From the NCBI GenBank assembly GCA_029532415.1, contig JAQOTA010000059.1, forward strand, positions 310,001-374,000: a DNA stretch of 64,000 bases, given 5' to 3'. How positions within the stretch are numbered: the stretch's first letter is position 1; each line of letters opens with the position of its first letter. The DNA is from Marasmius tenuissimus (Eukaryota > Basidiomycota > Agaricomycetes > Agaricales > Marasmiaceae). Shown here piece by piece: positions 20,814 to 31,806 of the stretch. The position numbers were made by a program, and so were the translations under genes. The notes under the pieces were generated by a model. That model searched no databases, had not been told where the DNA came from, and saw nothing but the letters and a program-made list of their open reading frames with translations.

Positions 20814-21418
20814 CATCTGGACAAAATGGCGGGGAAGCCCTTGTGGACCTCACCCTTGGAAAACTGGTCGACTCCCGCTCACGCAGTACCAGGTTGCATT
20901 CACCGATATAAACCTCCGATCATCCAAGTCAAACGCAGGTCGGGCGTCTAAATGGTATACGGCCAGACGGTGTTTCCGTTTGGGTTCGGGCTTCGTCATA
21001 TATACTGCGTTTGACTTTGCCTTTGCGAAGGGTACTGGTTCATTTAACTTTCTGGATGATCCAGGATGTTGTTGCGGGTGCTAAGGATGTTTTACGTATC
21101 GACTTAGGGATTCTGGATACGTTCAAGGTGGACATGAAGAATACCGGCAAGGTTCGATTCAACTGTGTGGCCCTGCCCTTCTCTCGTACCTCCGCCGGAC
21201 CTTCTCCTGCACCCTTAAAGGAGCTGGTGTCTTACACGCGTGGAAAGGGGCTAGAGGCTGGTCAGAGCGCGACGGCGGAGTTGAAGGTGACCCTTGGAAG
21301 CACTGCGAGGACGGACGAGGAGTGGAATAGGGTGCTGTATCCGGGGAGGTACGAGTTGGTGCTCGGTGTCGATGGGAAGGTCAAGAACAGGATGGTTGAT
21401 TAGTTGGCCGAATCCGTG
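20814..21418 (+). pseudogene. GH3 beta-xylosidase C-terminal fragment
   Basis: Similarity to the intact enzyme starts near its GQSGGKALVDL block (here GQNGGEALVDL) and runs, with frameshifts and stops before 21010, into a 130-codon open stretch with GPSPAPLKELVSYTR, EAGQSATAELKVTLG and PGRYELVLGVDG. It breaks down just before the final ITLVGKEEKL block. The catalytic domain is absent. Confidence 0.85.
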
Positions 21419-22072
21419 ATTGTTGATGCTTTAAAGTGTTGTGTTGTATGTACTTACAAAAGCGTGGGGGTAGATCGTACGTGTAAATTATCAACCCCGA
21501 AAATATTTGTCGAATTCAACGGATTCATCAGGTTTTTGTGTTGTCTATGATCTATTTCTCCCGAGTTCCCCGAATCTGAGGGGCGATCCCAAGCGAGTTC
21601 ATTTATGTCTCGGAGGCGACGTCAGTTCTACAGACCTATGTCCTCCATACATACTTTTACTAACCGACGTGGAAAGTATGCCACTAAATGCTGGTTCAAA
21701 TCTTCCCCTTCCTTGTGGCATGACTGCCCGAAGGCGCAGAGGAGAAGCATTGCTATGGGCTAATTCTTCTCTTCCCTGGACTGTTCAAGACTGATTCAGA
21801 ATGTCTGACTACCGTCTGAGTGACAGTCGACAGTCGTTCATATATTCCTAGCGGGTCTTACCGCTACAGTTCGCCCGAGGTGACCGCAAGACCTTCCGAT
21901 CAGACAGGGTCGCGGTAACTCCTGTGGCTACTGTGGCAAAGAAAATATGGTTCGATAATTTGCCAGCTCCAGCTTTAGTAGTCTCACATCTCGCCTATAA
22001 AAGCACAGGCCGACGCGACAGACTATCAGTACCAGTCTCTGGCTCATCTCCCCCAACTCTCCTCAGTCGATT
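21419..22072. other. Intergenic region with the Rds1-like gene promoter
   Basis: No gene is seen. A TATA box, ctataaaag, lies at about 21995-22003, some 70 nt before the ATG of the ferritin-like gene. Confidence 0.5.
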
Positions 22073-23237
22073 ATGAAGTTCTCCTCCTCCTTCGTCTCCT
22101 TGTCGGTCCTGGCCCCTCTCGCCGCTGGACTCGCTGTCCCTCTCAAGAGAGAAGGCAATGTGACTGGTAAGCACTGGCAACCGCTTCGATTTCTTTCATT
22201 GACTCTAATTTGCCAACCTCATAGACGTCGACGTGCTCAATTTCGCCCTTACCCTCGAGCACCTCGAAAACACCTTTTACCACGAAGCTCTTGCCAAGTT
22301 TTCTGAGGCCGACTTCACAAATGCGGGCCACCCAGACTGGATCCGTGGTCGTTTCACCGAGATTGCGCAACACGAGCAGGTCCACGTCGATGGGATTACA
22401 GCGGCTGTGAAAGGGATGAACGGTACTCCCGTTCAGCCCTGCACGTATAAATTGTATGAAGTTTTTTTTTTCTCGTTTCCGTCTTGAAATGATATGGGTA
22501 ATTGACGCGACTCATCCCGGACAGCGCTTACAAGGGTATTCCGGGTTTCGTCGCTTTGGGTAACGCGTTTGAGACCGTCGGGTCTTCAGCCTATAGTGGT
22601 GCCGCCTCTTTCGTTTCCCAGAAGGTTGGTGACAATGGTCTTTGCCGAATGACTGAACGCTCATAATGTTGCTTTTTTCTACAGCCCGTCCTCACCGTCG
22701 CTGCCACGATATTGGCAGTAGAAGCACGCCACTCGTCGTGGATCAGTGGATCAGTTTTGGACGCGAACCCTTGGAGTGGTGCATTCGAGGTAAGAAAAAA
22801 AACCCCGCTCGGGAGGTACCATCTTACTAACAAGCTGAACGTCACTCATCTAGGTTGCTCTTACCCCGAACCAAGTCTTCACAATCGCTTCATCCTTTAT
22901 CGAGTCTTGCCCCTCGAGCAATGCCCCCCTTCCAGCCAAGGCTAACCCTCCACTCGCCCTTTCCGACGGTGCAAAGCCTGGTGACAAGACCACCTTGACT
23001 TTCGATGCGTCAACGGCCAGTGGATCGAAGGCTTTCCTCGTCTTCCAGACTTCCAACGGACCTGTAACGACGGACATTGCGGATGACAAGACCGCTACCA
23101 TTCCATCGGACTTGCGGGGGACTGTCTTTGCGTTTGTGAGCTCGAAGCAGAATGCGACAGACGATGCCAGTGTGCTTGCGGGTCCGGCATTGTTGATGTT
23201 CCCGTACGATGCACAGGGTCAATTGATCAAGCAGTAG
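22073..23237 (+). CDS. Secreted Rds1-type ferritin-like protein
   Basis: Exons 22073-22166, 22225-22453, 22525-22624, 22685-22789 and 22854-23237 join in frame to 303 aa. The N-terminus is a clear signal peptide (MKFSSSFVSLSVLAPLAAG) followed by a KR site. The ferritin-like helical domain shows the ligand pattern TLEHLENTFY, IAQHEQVHVD and AVEARHSSW, with conserved glutamate and histidine residues at helical spacing. It ends in a beta-rich tail. Related proteins include the stress- and starvation-responsive Rds1 of fission yeast; the biochemical role of the family is not settled, and metal binding is inferred from the residues. TATA box at about 21995 and AATAAA at 23394. Confidence 0.88.
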
Positions 23238-23393
23238 ATGGAGTTTGGCCTTTGGCCATGATGATGACTTGGATTCTTACTCACTTTTGGACATTTATGA
23301 TTTCATGATTAGATTACTGTTATTGCAGTATTACCACCATCGAGACTTGCTTTGTGGCTCTATTGATTGTATCGGTTGTGGATGTTCATCCTC

Positions 23394-23399
23394 AATAAA
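23394..23399 (+). terminator. Polyadenylation signal of the Rds1-like gene
   Basis: AATAAA about 155 nt after the stop codon, in an AT-rich 3' region. Assignment rests on position only. Confidence 0.5.
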
Positions 23400-24114
23400 A
23401 CACTGATGCTTTCTGATGCAATAGTCGTGTGAAGTGTGTCTGTGAGTCGAGGAGTGTGTCGCACCGGCGATGCAACTCAGGCTCCCATAAGTCGAGAAGA
23501 CTGACTTTTGCTATTGTTTTGTGGCATCGAAAGGACGAGAAACTCCCCGGGAGCAAGAGTTTGGTCTCGATCCGAGTTTGAAACAGGAGACGCACACCTG
23601 TCCAACAGCACCATTACTGGGGATCCCCTTCATCATTGAGATCCCTTCATCCTTGATCAGGGTCATTGAGTTCACAATCAATCGTGGATGAAGCTAGATG
23701 ACTTCATACGAAGCCAAAGGTGGACGTTAATGGAAGGATTCGGCACAAAATAATGAGCAGAAGATTTGTGAGATGTCGTCGAGACCTAGCCAGATGTGGT
23801 AGAGAACAAGGTGCAGATTGACCAAAAACCAGATTCGTGTCAGGACACACTACGTAAGATCATGTGACTGTTGGGGAGCTGGGTTGGGGCTTGCAATCTG
23901 CTTAGCAGCACCTCTCGACTCGACTCTCAACGTTCAACGCCCTGCAAAAATCTTCAAGCTCATAATCCACCCCCAAAAACATTTCCATAGCTCCCCGCAA
24001 TTATTTCCATGACTATATCTGTAACCATCAGGAGTGCTGGAAGTTGGCGCCCGTTTCAATTCAAAACCAATGCTTGACGTTGTACTCGACGGTGGTTCTC
24101 CTCAAGCCTCCTAG
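23400..24114. other. Intergenic, no gene recognised
   Basis: About 700 bp. The part from 24050 to the next ATG resembles the flank of the ASCH/PUA-like copy at 20110, so it belongs to that duplicated unit. Confidence 0.4.
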
Positions 24115-24895
24115 ATGTCGCATCATCCTCTTCCTGACCCTCAAACGGACTTAATCGTTTCTACGTCTCCAGCAGCTATCGAAGGCATAATTCGTCGAGA
24201 GAAGACAAACCATGAATGTCGACCTCCTAGCGGTGGGCCAGGTTTTGACCCCATGATGGTTCAACGGATCTGGTTCTACGTGACAGCGCCGGAGTCTAAC
24301 ATCTCCTACATCTGCGAGGTTAGGTTTGAGGGTGGAGAGGAAGGAAGAGCCTCGAGAAGGGTTACAGATGCAAAGTCAAAAGGGAAGACGAAGATGAAGA
24401 ACCAGAATGATGACTCGGATGCGCTCAAATTCTCCGTCATATCTTTCTACCGCCTCCACCAACCGCTCCCTTTCGCCATTCTGAAAAAAGAATTCGGAAT
24501 CAAGTCTGCACCGCGAGGACCTGCCATGGCTGCACCGCAGAGTTTGATGGACAAGGTTACGTGGCAGGCTCAGCAGCTCGTTTGGACCACGAGACCACGG
24601 GTAACGACACAGGCGAAACCACTAGATGGTCAAGCCCTGGCTCCGAGGAAGAGAATAGCATCGGTGAAGAGGAAGATTAGCGAGATGGACGTGGACGATG
24701 GTGCCGGCGATATAGCGACGAGGCCTATGATTAAGAGACGGGTGCGTCTTTCTACCTACTCGTCTTCCAACATAATCTAATGTTCCTTTGTAACTGCAGA
24801 GAAGTCTGAGAGTAGCAAGTCGCAACGCCTCGGGTACGATGGCTATGAGCGTGGTCATGAAGAATCCATCTTACGATGCCATGGACGTCGACTGA
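24115..24895 (+). CDS. Small ASCH/PUA-like domain protein (intact member of a four-copy family)
   Basis: Two exons, 24115-24741 and 24800-24895, give 240 aa. After a short N-terminus, AIEGIIRREKTNHECR, MVQRIWFYVTAPESNISYICE, YRLHQPLPF, and KKEFGIKSAPRG are the pattern I associate with fungal ASCH/PUA-like fold proteins (a small barrel that in other proteins binds RNA or modified bases). The C-terminal third is basic (RKRIASVKRK, IKRR), which fits nucleic-acid binding or nuclear import. Broken relatives lie at 12.6-13.3, 20.1-20.8 and 25.65-25.85 kb. The family assignment is from memory of motif order and is only moderate; that it is a gene is better supported, because the spliced frame is open and the decayed copies keep the same intron. 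Confidence 0.6.
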
Positions 24896-25199
24896 AGCCT
24901 TGGAATTGATACATATCCATATCATACGATATACCCTTCGGTGGTGCCTCCTTTCCTTATTGGACATAATCAAATCCCATCGTACCCTCGACCCTCTTTG
25001 CCTCACCAACTATGCTCTACGTCATAGCGGCGCTGGAAACGAGGATATAGGATCCTGCTACTACCTAGCGACGCAATAGCGACGTTGATAATACGTACTC
25101 GGATCGGTTCAAACAGGCTATGGCTTCATCTTCTGCATACCTTAGCAACACAACGCAAAATACATTGGTCCTCTACTGGTCGATCTAAGAGCATGCAGC
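24896..25199. other. 3' flank of the ASCH/PUA-like gene
   Basis: No gene. It is similar to 20510-20790, showing that the duplicated unit includes this flank. Confidence 0.45.
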
Positions 25200-25690
25200 G
25201 ATGGCAGTGGCGAAAGCGTCCCCGAGATCTAATCCAATTCGTTTGGCCCCATCGACAAGGTCGGCCTGCAAAAGCGTGAGTCGCATGGTCTCATTTCACA
25301 CAACACCAGTGCTATGTGCTGGTAGGGTGAGTTGCACCGATTTCTTGACTCGCATAAGTCTTTACAAAGACTTCATAGACAAGTTCGTTGGCGTCGGTGG
25401 GGAGATTCCTGATCTCGTCGATAACGAGGCCAGGATAACTATTGGGGAGAGCTGTACAGCGCGAGGGAGAGTTTCGTGAGGACGCACGCCTTGAGTAGGA
25501 GAGATGAAGCTGTACGATGTTATCATGCTCACCGTGAAAAGCGGGCTTCTTCGCGGCCATCTGCTGGAGGGCGTGCATAAGGGTGGGCTAATAATGTGTC
25601 TTTATAGTGATGATGTCTTTGCTGTCGACCTGATCGAATGGATGGGTGGCCCGCGTGTCAGAGGTAGCCTTCTTACGAGAGGTCTCGAGG
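25200..25690 (-). pseudogene. HsbA-type gene fragment (copy 0)
   Basis: Minus-strand similarity to the HsbA gene at 31050-31806 covers the last exon (25200-25270, poorly preserved), the middle exon (LPNSYPGLVIDEIRNL), its intron (donor gtgagcatgataac) and the end of exon 1 (AAKKPAFHG, like VKKPAFDG). The 5' half is missing and the frame is broken. At its upstream end it joins directly to an ASCH/PUA-like fragment on the opposite strand. Confidence 0.75.
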
Positions 25691-25850
25691 CCAGTTCAGG
25701 CGAATCCAGTAGATGGCCAGGCTCGGAAGAAGAGGACAGCATCAGTGAAGAGCAAGGTGAACGCGGGTGATAGCCTCGAGCTGAATGGTGTCGGGGATAT
25801 CGCAACGAGGGCGATCTTGAATCTTCGTCTGGCTATGGCTTGACTTGGAT
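25650..25850 (+). pseudogene. ASCH/PUA-like gene fragment (copy 4)
   Basis: Open stretch with PVQANPVDGQARKKRTASVK and GVGDIATRAI, matching TTQAKPLDGQALAPRKRIASVK and GAGDIATRPM of the intact gene. Only this short C-terminal part remains, fused to the HsbA fragment. Confidence 0.65.
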
Positions 25851-27636
25851 CTTCTCGGGATATCAGCTTCATAGATCTACGAGACATTGAAGCAGGCTCT
25901 CACCCTCTTGGGGTATACTCAGTTTTTCTATTAGGTGTGATAGTCTATGCGTCTTTGATAGCCTAATATCGGCGGAAGTCCCATACTAGTAGCTTTAGAC
26001 CTTGGTTGTGACGATGGCCGGGGACCGTCGATGAAACATAAAAGCTCGAAGTTGGGAAAGACCTCATCGAAAACGACTCATGATTTGCTCTGTAGACCAA
26101 GGAAATAATGGTAGTAGGCCCAGCTGACATTGTTGTGCCGCATGGTCGTGACAGTGATGGTTTGAGTGAAAGTTCGACGACGGGCGCTTGTTGTACGGTA
26201 ACGCGATGCTGACTCTTGATTCACACCACCTGGCACCACTCTCGCACATACCAGCCTCCAAGAAATGGGCCGCTCTGTCAGTCAAAGCTGACACTGGGCA
26301 CAATTTGACATGAAAGAAGCATTCTTACTCCATTCCGACATTCCGCTCTCAAGTGTCCTCAACTTCAATGACCGGAGGCCATTTCGGCTACTGCGTCGAT
26401 ACACTGATCCGACCTCCTGCCTGACCCCGCCAATTCGAAGGAAAAGCAAGGGAAATTAATAATACGGAGCGACTGGAGGAGACTGGCGTCAATCCTGACG
26501 GATGAGGAGAGGGAAGAGGTCGATAAGAGACGCGAAGCAGGGGGGTGATTATTGGGCTTGAGGCGAAGAGCCTCGCCAGTACCATCACCGATCCATGTAC
26601 TGAACTCAATAGCTCTACAGGTATACCCCACCGCTATGATCCAGATTCACCGATCGTCGAACACGAAAACGTCCACAGCTAGAAACATAACCAGATGTGG
26701 CACCTCCATTCATCGATTCTCCACTGATCCAACCCAGCGCTTCCCACCGCCGCATTGCGAGGTCTGTTGTATGCATAGGTACCATGTGCAACTGAGAGGC
26801 GGCGTTCCATGCGATATGGGCGGTCTTCACGACCACATAGACAAATCGCTCAAGAGTCAACGTAGGCCAGCCCCGGGTATTCAAAATTGGAAGTGTTGGT
26901 GTACTTGGATGTCGAGGTGGATGAGGAAAGCGCTAGTAGAGAGGGATGCAAGCTTTGCAAGTCCACGCAGAGGTTGGTCTAGCTGAGGGCAAGAAGGACC
27001 AGGCATGTAAGGATATGCAGAAGTTCACGTTCAGGCATTGCCGCGGGTCTATTGATGCCAAGTGGAAAATGTCGTAGGTGTCAAGTCCGGTCAAAGCAGG
27101 CCTAAGCTGTATGTGAGTCTTGCAGGGACAACAGTGGGACAACCTGGAATGATGGCCCTTTTGCCGTCTCCACTGACATAGGACCTTATAGGACCTAAGC
27201 CTCCTTTTCTACGGTCCCAATCATTTGATGCGGTTATCGCGGCTAGACATCCTGTGGCGTTCCTTGCTGGAGTCAGAAATTGCTTGGGCCCTATGACGAT
27301 TGACGATGTCGTTCGCAACGACCATCCGGATAGATCGTTTCGGCACTTCTCTTTTCCATGAAACATCTTTCCGTGTCCACCGTTCGGTTGATCAAAACTT
27401 GCCGCCAGTGACTAGTGACGCCCCAAATCAGCCCAGGTCTCCACATCCGAAACTTAGACTGAATAAGTTATTGGACAGTCTTTATTCGTTACGGGAACAA
27501 ACCTCGCTGGCCATTCTCAGGAGTCGGGACGTAAGTTTACACAATTATCGGCAGGGAATGCAGTCATCTGGCGCGCTGTATAGGCTATAAGAACCCTAGT
27601 CTCCGGCTCGCGAGATTCTGTGTCAATCCCTTCAAC
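25851..27636. other. Long stretch without a supported gene
   Basis: About 1.8 kb. The part 26120-26260 resembles 39890-40040 (repeat R1; shared gttcgacgacg-gcgcttgtt). A minus-strand frame at 26615-26884 (AHIAWNAASQLHM) is unsupported. A TATA-like ggctataag near 27586 probably belongs to the esterase gene. Confidence 0.4.
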
Positions 27637-29973
27637 ATGCGCTGTATTGGATCCTGGGTACAAACCTTCTTGACTCTCGGAGGCACTTTCTCTCTGGCTC
27701 AGTTTACTGGTCCTGTAATTCAAGGAAATGGTGTTACATACCAGGGAGCTCAAAACGCCTCTGGTAATACGGACTACTTCTTGAGCATCCCGTTCGCGCA
27801 GCCGCCTGTCAACAATCTACGCTTCAAGCCGCCTGTGGCATGGAATCGGAGCGTTTCAGATACGGTAATCAATGCCACAACTTATGGCCCCAGCTGCCCA
27901 CAAGGCCGTGCTGGTTCCATCTCCGACACCTCAGAGGACTGCTTGACTCTCCACGTTTGTGAGCTCACTTCGGATCTCGTTCTCACATCGAGCTAACTCT
28001 GTCGACAGGGAAGCCAAGCAATGTTACCGAGAAGCTTCCGGTGATGGTTTGGATCTGTGAATCATGATTGCCATGGCTTGATATTGCAACCCACTCAATG
28101 TTGTCCCCTTTTTTACTAGATGGCGGCGGCTTCTACTTCGGTACGGCTCGGGGTTATGAAGGATGGAATATTGTCCAACCTTCAATCACAATCGTATGTA
28201 GTTGTCTCTCAGGCTGCTTCTGTAAATCGTCGTCAAGTTTCAACTGGACTTCTCAGGACAAACCCGTCATCTATGTCGCATTGAACTACCGGACTGGTGT
28301 ATTTGGGTGTACGTACACCGGTCGTGTGATGTGGCATGTAGATTGACGTTGATTCAGTCCCTCCTGGAACTGCCTCTGCCAAGGCTGGCGCCCTCAACCT
28401 TGGGCTCAAGGACCAACGACTCGCGCTTGAATGGGTCCAAAAAAACGTCGAGTACTTCGGCGGTGACAAAACCAAGGTACAAGCTCTTTCGAACGTGTCT
28501 CGCCTCTGCTCTAACGGTATCAATAGGTTACTCTTTTTGGCCAATCTGCTGGTGCCGCCAGCACCGCGTATCAATCAATGTACAAAGGTGGAGACATCGG
28601 TGGAGTTTTCCGCGGCATGATCATGCAGTCTGGTTCTCCCTCCAGGTAAGTGTTCTACTCTATAGAGTTGAGATTCGACCCCTAACGAACTCGACAGCAA
28701 AAACGTTCCCCCGGCCGACGATCCAGTTCAAGAAAAGGCCTACCAGTTCTTAGTAAACGCGACGGGATGTGCCAACTCACCAGACACTTTCGAGTGCTTG
28801 CGTAGTGCGCCTTCTGATGTTCTCCAAAAGGCCAACCAAGATGTTCTTCAGGTACGTGTATTGATGCCACGTGCGGCGAATGCTGTCCCACCTCACGAAA
28901 TCGACCAGGTTCCACCTGAATGGAAGGGTCCTGACCAAGGCCCCGTACTTGGTCCCGTTTTGGCGCCCGGTGATGACTTCCTACCCGAGTTACCTTCTGT
29001 TAGCATCCATGCTGGACGCTACGCCAAGCTTCCGTTTATCAATGGAGGTACGCTATATCGCGAACTACCTAGGAGAAAACCACCCAGACCGGTTTGTAGA
29101 TGTCAAGGACGAGGGCACCGTCTTCATCAACCAAACGACCCCAGAAACCGAGAAGAACGTCACCGATTGGCTACTCTTTCAAGCACCGGGACTCTACTTC
29201 GGGATCAGCAACGAGACAGCTGTAGCTGAATTGTTGAAGTTGTATCCCGCTGATCCCGCTGCTGGCTCTCCTTATGGGACTGGCAATCGGACTTTCGGTG
29301 CTGCTGCTCAGTATAAGCGCCTAGCTAGTTTAGTTGGTGATCTTATTTACGAGGTATGTTCCCTACACAATGTTCAACGGGCTATACTTATCGTCAACCG
29401 GGATTCCAGTCCAGCCGCCGTGACTTTGTTCGAACTGCTACTAAAGACGGCGTTGATGTTTGGTGAGGCATGCCGATGCCAGCAAAGTCTCCTCATCCAA
29501 CTCCCGGTTCTAGGTCTTACTCCCTTAACGCGAGCATCAACCAACTTGACTCATCGCGCGATGTACTTGGTGTGCAACACACAGCTGAAAACGTTTTCGT
29601 ATTCCACACTTTGACCAAAGTGACCGGCGGCGCGACCATTCCTGATTACTTTGCAGAGGTGGAAGATACGGTTTTTAACTACTGGTATGTATTAATCAAC
29701 CCTGTCTACTAGAGGTGGAAGATTGACGATGTGTTGTAGGATCAACTTTGCATATAATCTCGATCCCAACCCGACCGGCTCGTGTAAGTGCCATCGATTA
29801 CGCCGCGTGTTTTATCTTTGCTAACTCCCGCAAATGAAGATCCCTATTGGCCTAAATACGGGAACAACGCAACGCTCATCAGCATTGGCGAGGAGTTTAA
29901 CTTGATCCCAGATACGTACAGGGCTGAAGGCATCGAGTACATTATCAACACTCCAAGCTTGTACAACCGTTGA
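27637..29973 (+). CDS. Secreted type-B carboxylesterase / lipase-like enzyme
   Basis: Thirteen exons: 27637-27958, 28009-28056, 28120-28193, 28257-28308, 28358-28476, 28527-28645, 28698-28851, 28909-29047, 29100-29353, 29410-29462, 29514-29684, 29740-29783, 29840-29973, joined in frame to 560 aa, normal for the family. Signal peptide, then SIPFAQPPVNNLRFKPPV, EDCLTLHVW, oxyanion-hole region VWIYGGGFYFG, nucleophile elbow FGQSAGA (Ser212), acidic residue in DVKDEGTVF (Glu347) and catalytic His467 in GVQHTAENVF. Many NxS/T sites suggest glycosylation. The family hydrolyses carboxylic esters outside the cell; the substrate is not predictable here. Apparent stops at 28057-28120 and 29464 fall inside good GT-AG introns, so the gene is intact. 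Confidence 0.92.
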
Positions 29974-31049
29974 GTTATTGACGCCCTCTACGCTTGAAGG
30001 GAATTGATCGTTCGCTCATCAATTGTGATCTACTCCATCGAAGTCTCTCTGTCGCGCTTGAAATTGGCCTCTGGCACGAACGTTATATGGAACAACCGCT
30101 ACAAATACCGATAATGCGTGATCCATGGGATGCGTACATGCTATCTGAACTTACAGATACAACTAACGTTCGGTATAGACTCGAGATCTTCCACTTTACC
30201 CACGGTACTTCACCGGCAGGAAGGCACGAGCGTGGCGAAGCGAATGACCTCGAGCCTTTGCGTTTGTCACGGTCAACCATGATGCGTTTGACACCCGAGT
30301 CGTTGCTTCAAAGTTCAAGTGAAAACGAGGGTTGGTCGCGACTCGCCACAGTGGTTAATGCTTCGCTACGAGCGTGAATCGGGGTCTGAAGTTTCTATGT
30401 TGGCGTTGGGAACGGACAGAAGATTCAGAAGCACACCTGCGATAGTGAACCCTGGCTGTCTTCGAGCTGTTTGTACAATTACAAACCGTCTCTCCTTTGT
30501 ATGGGACGAGAGGTTAAGATTGAGAGACCGATAGTCCATATCGGAGTAACAGTGAGGCACGTCCATACCCCATAGTCATGGCAGGTGGCGGGACGATTCG
30601 AGAGGGGGGACGTAGCCGTGGTGAAGAATAGTTGACGTTCAACGGTATCTTCATGTGACAACAGACCGGAAAGTGGCGGAGGACGTGGGCGGAGCCGTTG
30701 AGATAGGCAAGCGATTACGAGGTAGACCCTGTACGATGGTCCTTAATCTCAAGACCTATCAATAGAGAGATTAGGGACGACCACAAAGTTTGCGCTCTTT
30801 CAAAGAAAACCCGAGCTCAGACTGAGATTAGGGAGCTCGAAGTCAGCCGGTCATTTGGAATATGGTATTTCTATACGGAGTAGGTCGTAGGTACATTATA
30901 TACTCGAGTCAATTCAGAGGAGAGGATATATATATATGGATTTGAACCATGGATGAAAGCAAGTAATAGAAAATGGGAGCTCGAGTCTCGTGCGGGGTCA
31001 CAGCAGCCTGTAAGATATTGACATCCGATACGTAGAAGTTGCGGACCTT
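29974..31049. other. Intergenic, no gene recognised
   Basis: About 1.1 kb between the esterase and the HsbA array. A short (ta)n tract lies near 30930. Nothing else is supported. Confidence 0.4.
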
Positions 31050-31806
31050 TCAACTTTCCCTCGGTAAGTGAGTTCTAGAGTAAGCAGCAATAGCAGAGGC
31101 AAAGACAGGTTCAACCATAATGTTCTTGAACTGGGCAAATCGAGTAACAAGACTGGCCTGAACAAGTCGTAAGTCGCATGTCCCAAAGGGTAGAGCCCCA
31201 CGGTTTACACTCACAGGAGACTTGGTGATGAGGGCATCTGCAAAATTGGTCGTATGCGTGTTGAGATTCTTGAGGTCCTGGAGCATCAAGGCAGGGAAAT
31301 TACCGACGGGGAGAGCTGTGCAGCGCAAGAGAGAGTTTCGTGAGGACACATGTGAGTAAGAGGAGATGTACGGTGTTATCATGCTGACCATCGAAAGCGG
31401 GCTTCTTTACCACAATCTTTGAGAGGAGGTCGATAAGAGTGGGCTGGAATACCTCGGTGACACGATTAAGGATGTCTTCGCCATCAGTCTGACTGAATGC
31501 AGGGGTGGCCTGGGTGTCAGAGGTGGCTGTCTGCACGGAGGTGTCGAGGCGTATTATCGTGTTGCGAAAGTCCTGGACAGAAGCACATTCAATAGAGAGC
31601 GCCGCGAATGCAGCTTGAAAACGCACCAAGGATGCCCCAAAGCGGTCGGGAGAAAACACCCTGATGAGGGCCACATCTGCGTCTATCCCAGCCGACCTGA
31701 TGCCATCTATATCGGCCTTGATAGTGGCGGTATCGCGCTTGTACGGAGCAGCGAGAGTAAGAGCCGATGCAGCAGAGAAACCGACGAGGAAGATGTTGAA
31801 TCGCAT
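31050..31806 (-). CDS. HsbA-type hydrophobic-surface-binding protein (array member 1)
   Basis: Exons 31806-31389, 31315-31215 and 31157-31050 join to 208 aa. Signal peptide MRFNIFLVGFSAASALTLA, KR processing site, then an all-helical domain with the HsbA-like heptad pattern (DIDGIRSAGIDADVALI, DVQDFRNTI-like, LLSKIVVKKPAF) and an A/S-rich C-terminal helix. Fungal HsbA proteins bind hydrophobic surfaces and can recruit secreted esterases such as cutinase. The carboxylesterase lies 1.1 kb away; that link is only positional. A TATA box (tataaatact, minus strand) is about 45 nt upstream of the ATG and is shared by position with the other array members. Confidence 0.85.

Noticed and set aside
28057..28119. 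Stop codons splitting the oxyanion-hole region of the carboxylesterase
   Set aside because: They lie in an intron; joining 28056 to 28120 gives VWIYGGGFYFG, the expected motif.
29464..29466. In-frame TGA in the carboxylesterase near its catalytic histidine, first read as a nonsense mutation
   Set aside because: A 51 nt GT-AG intron (29463-29513, gtgagg...ttctag) removes it and restores a frame that runs through the His motif to the normal end.
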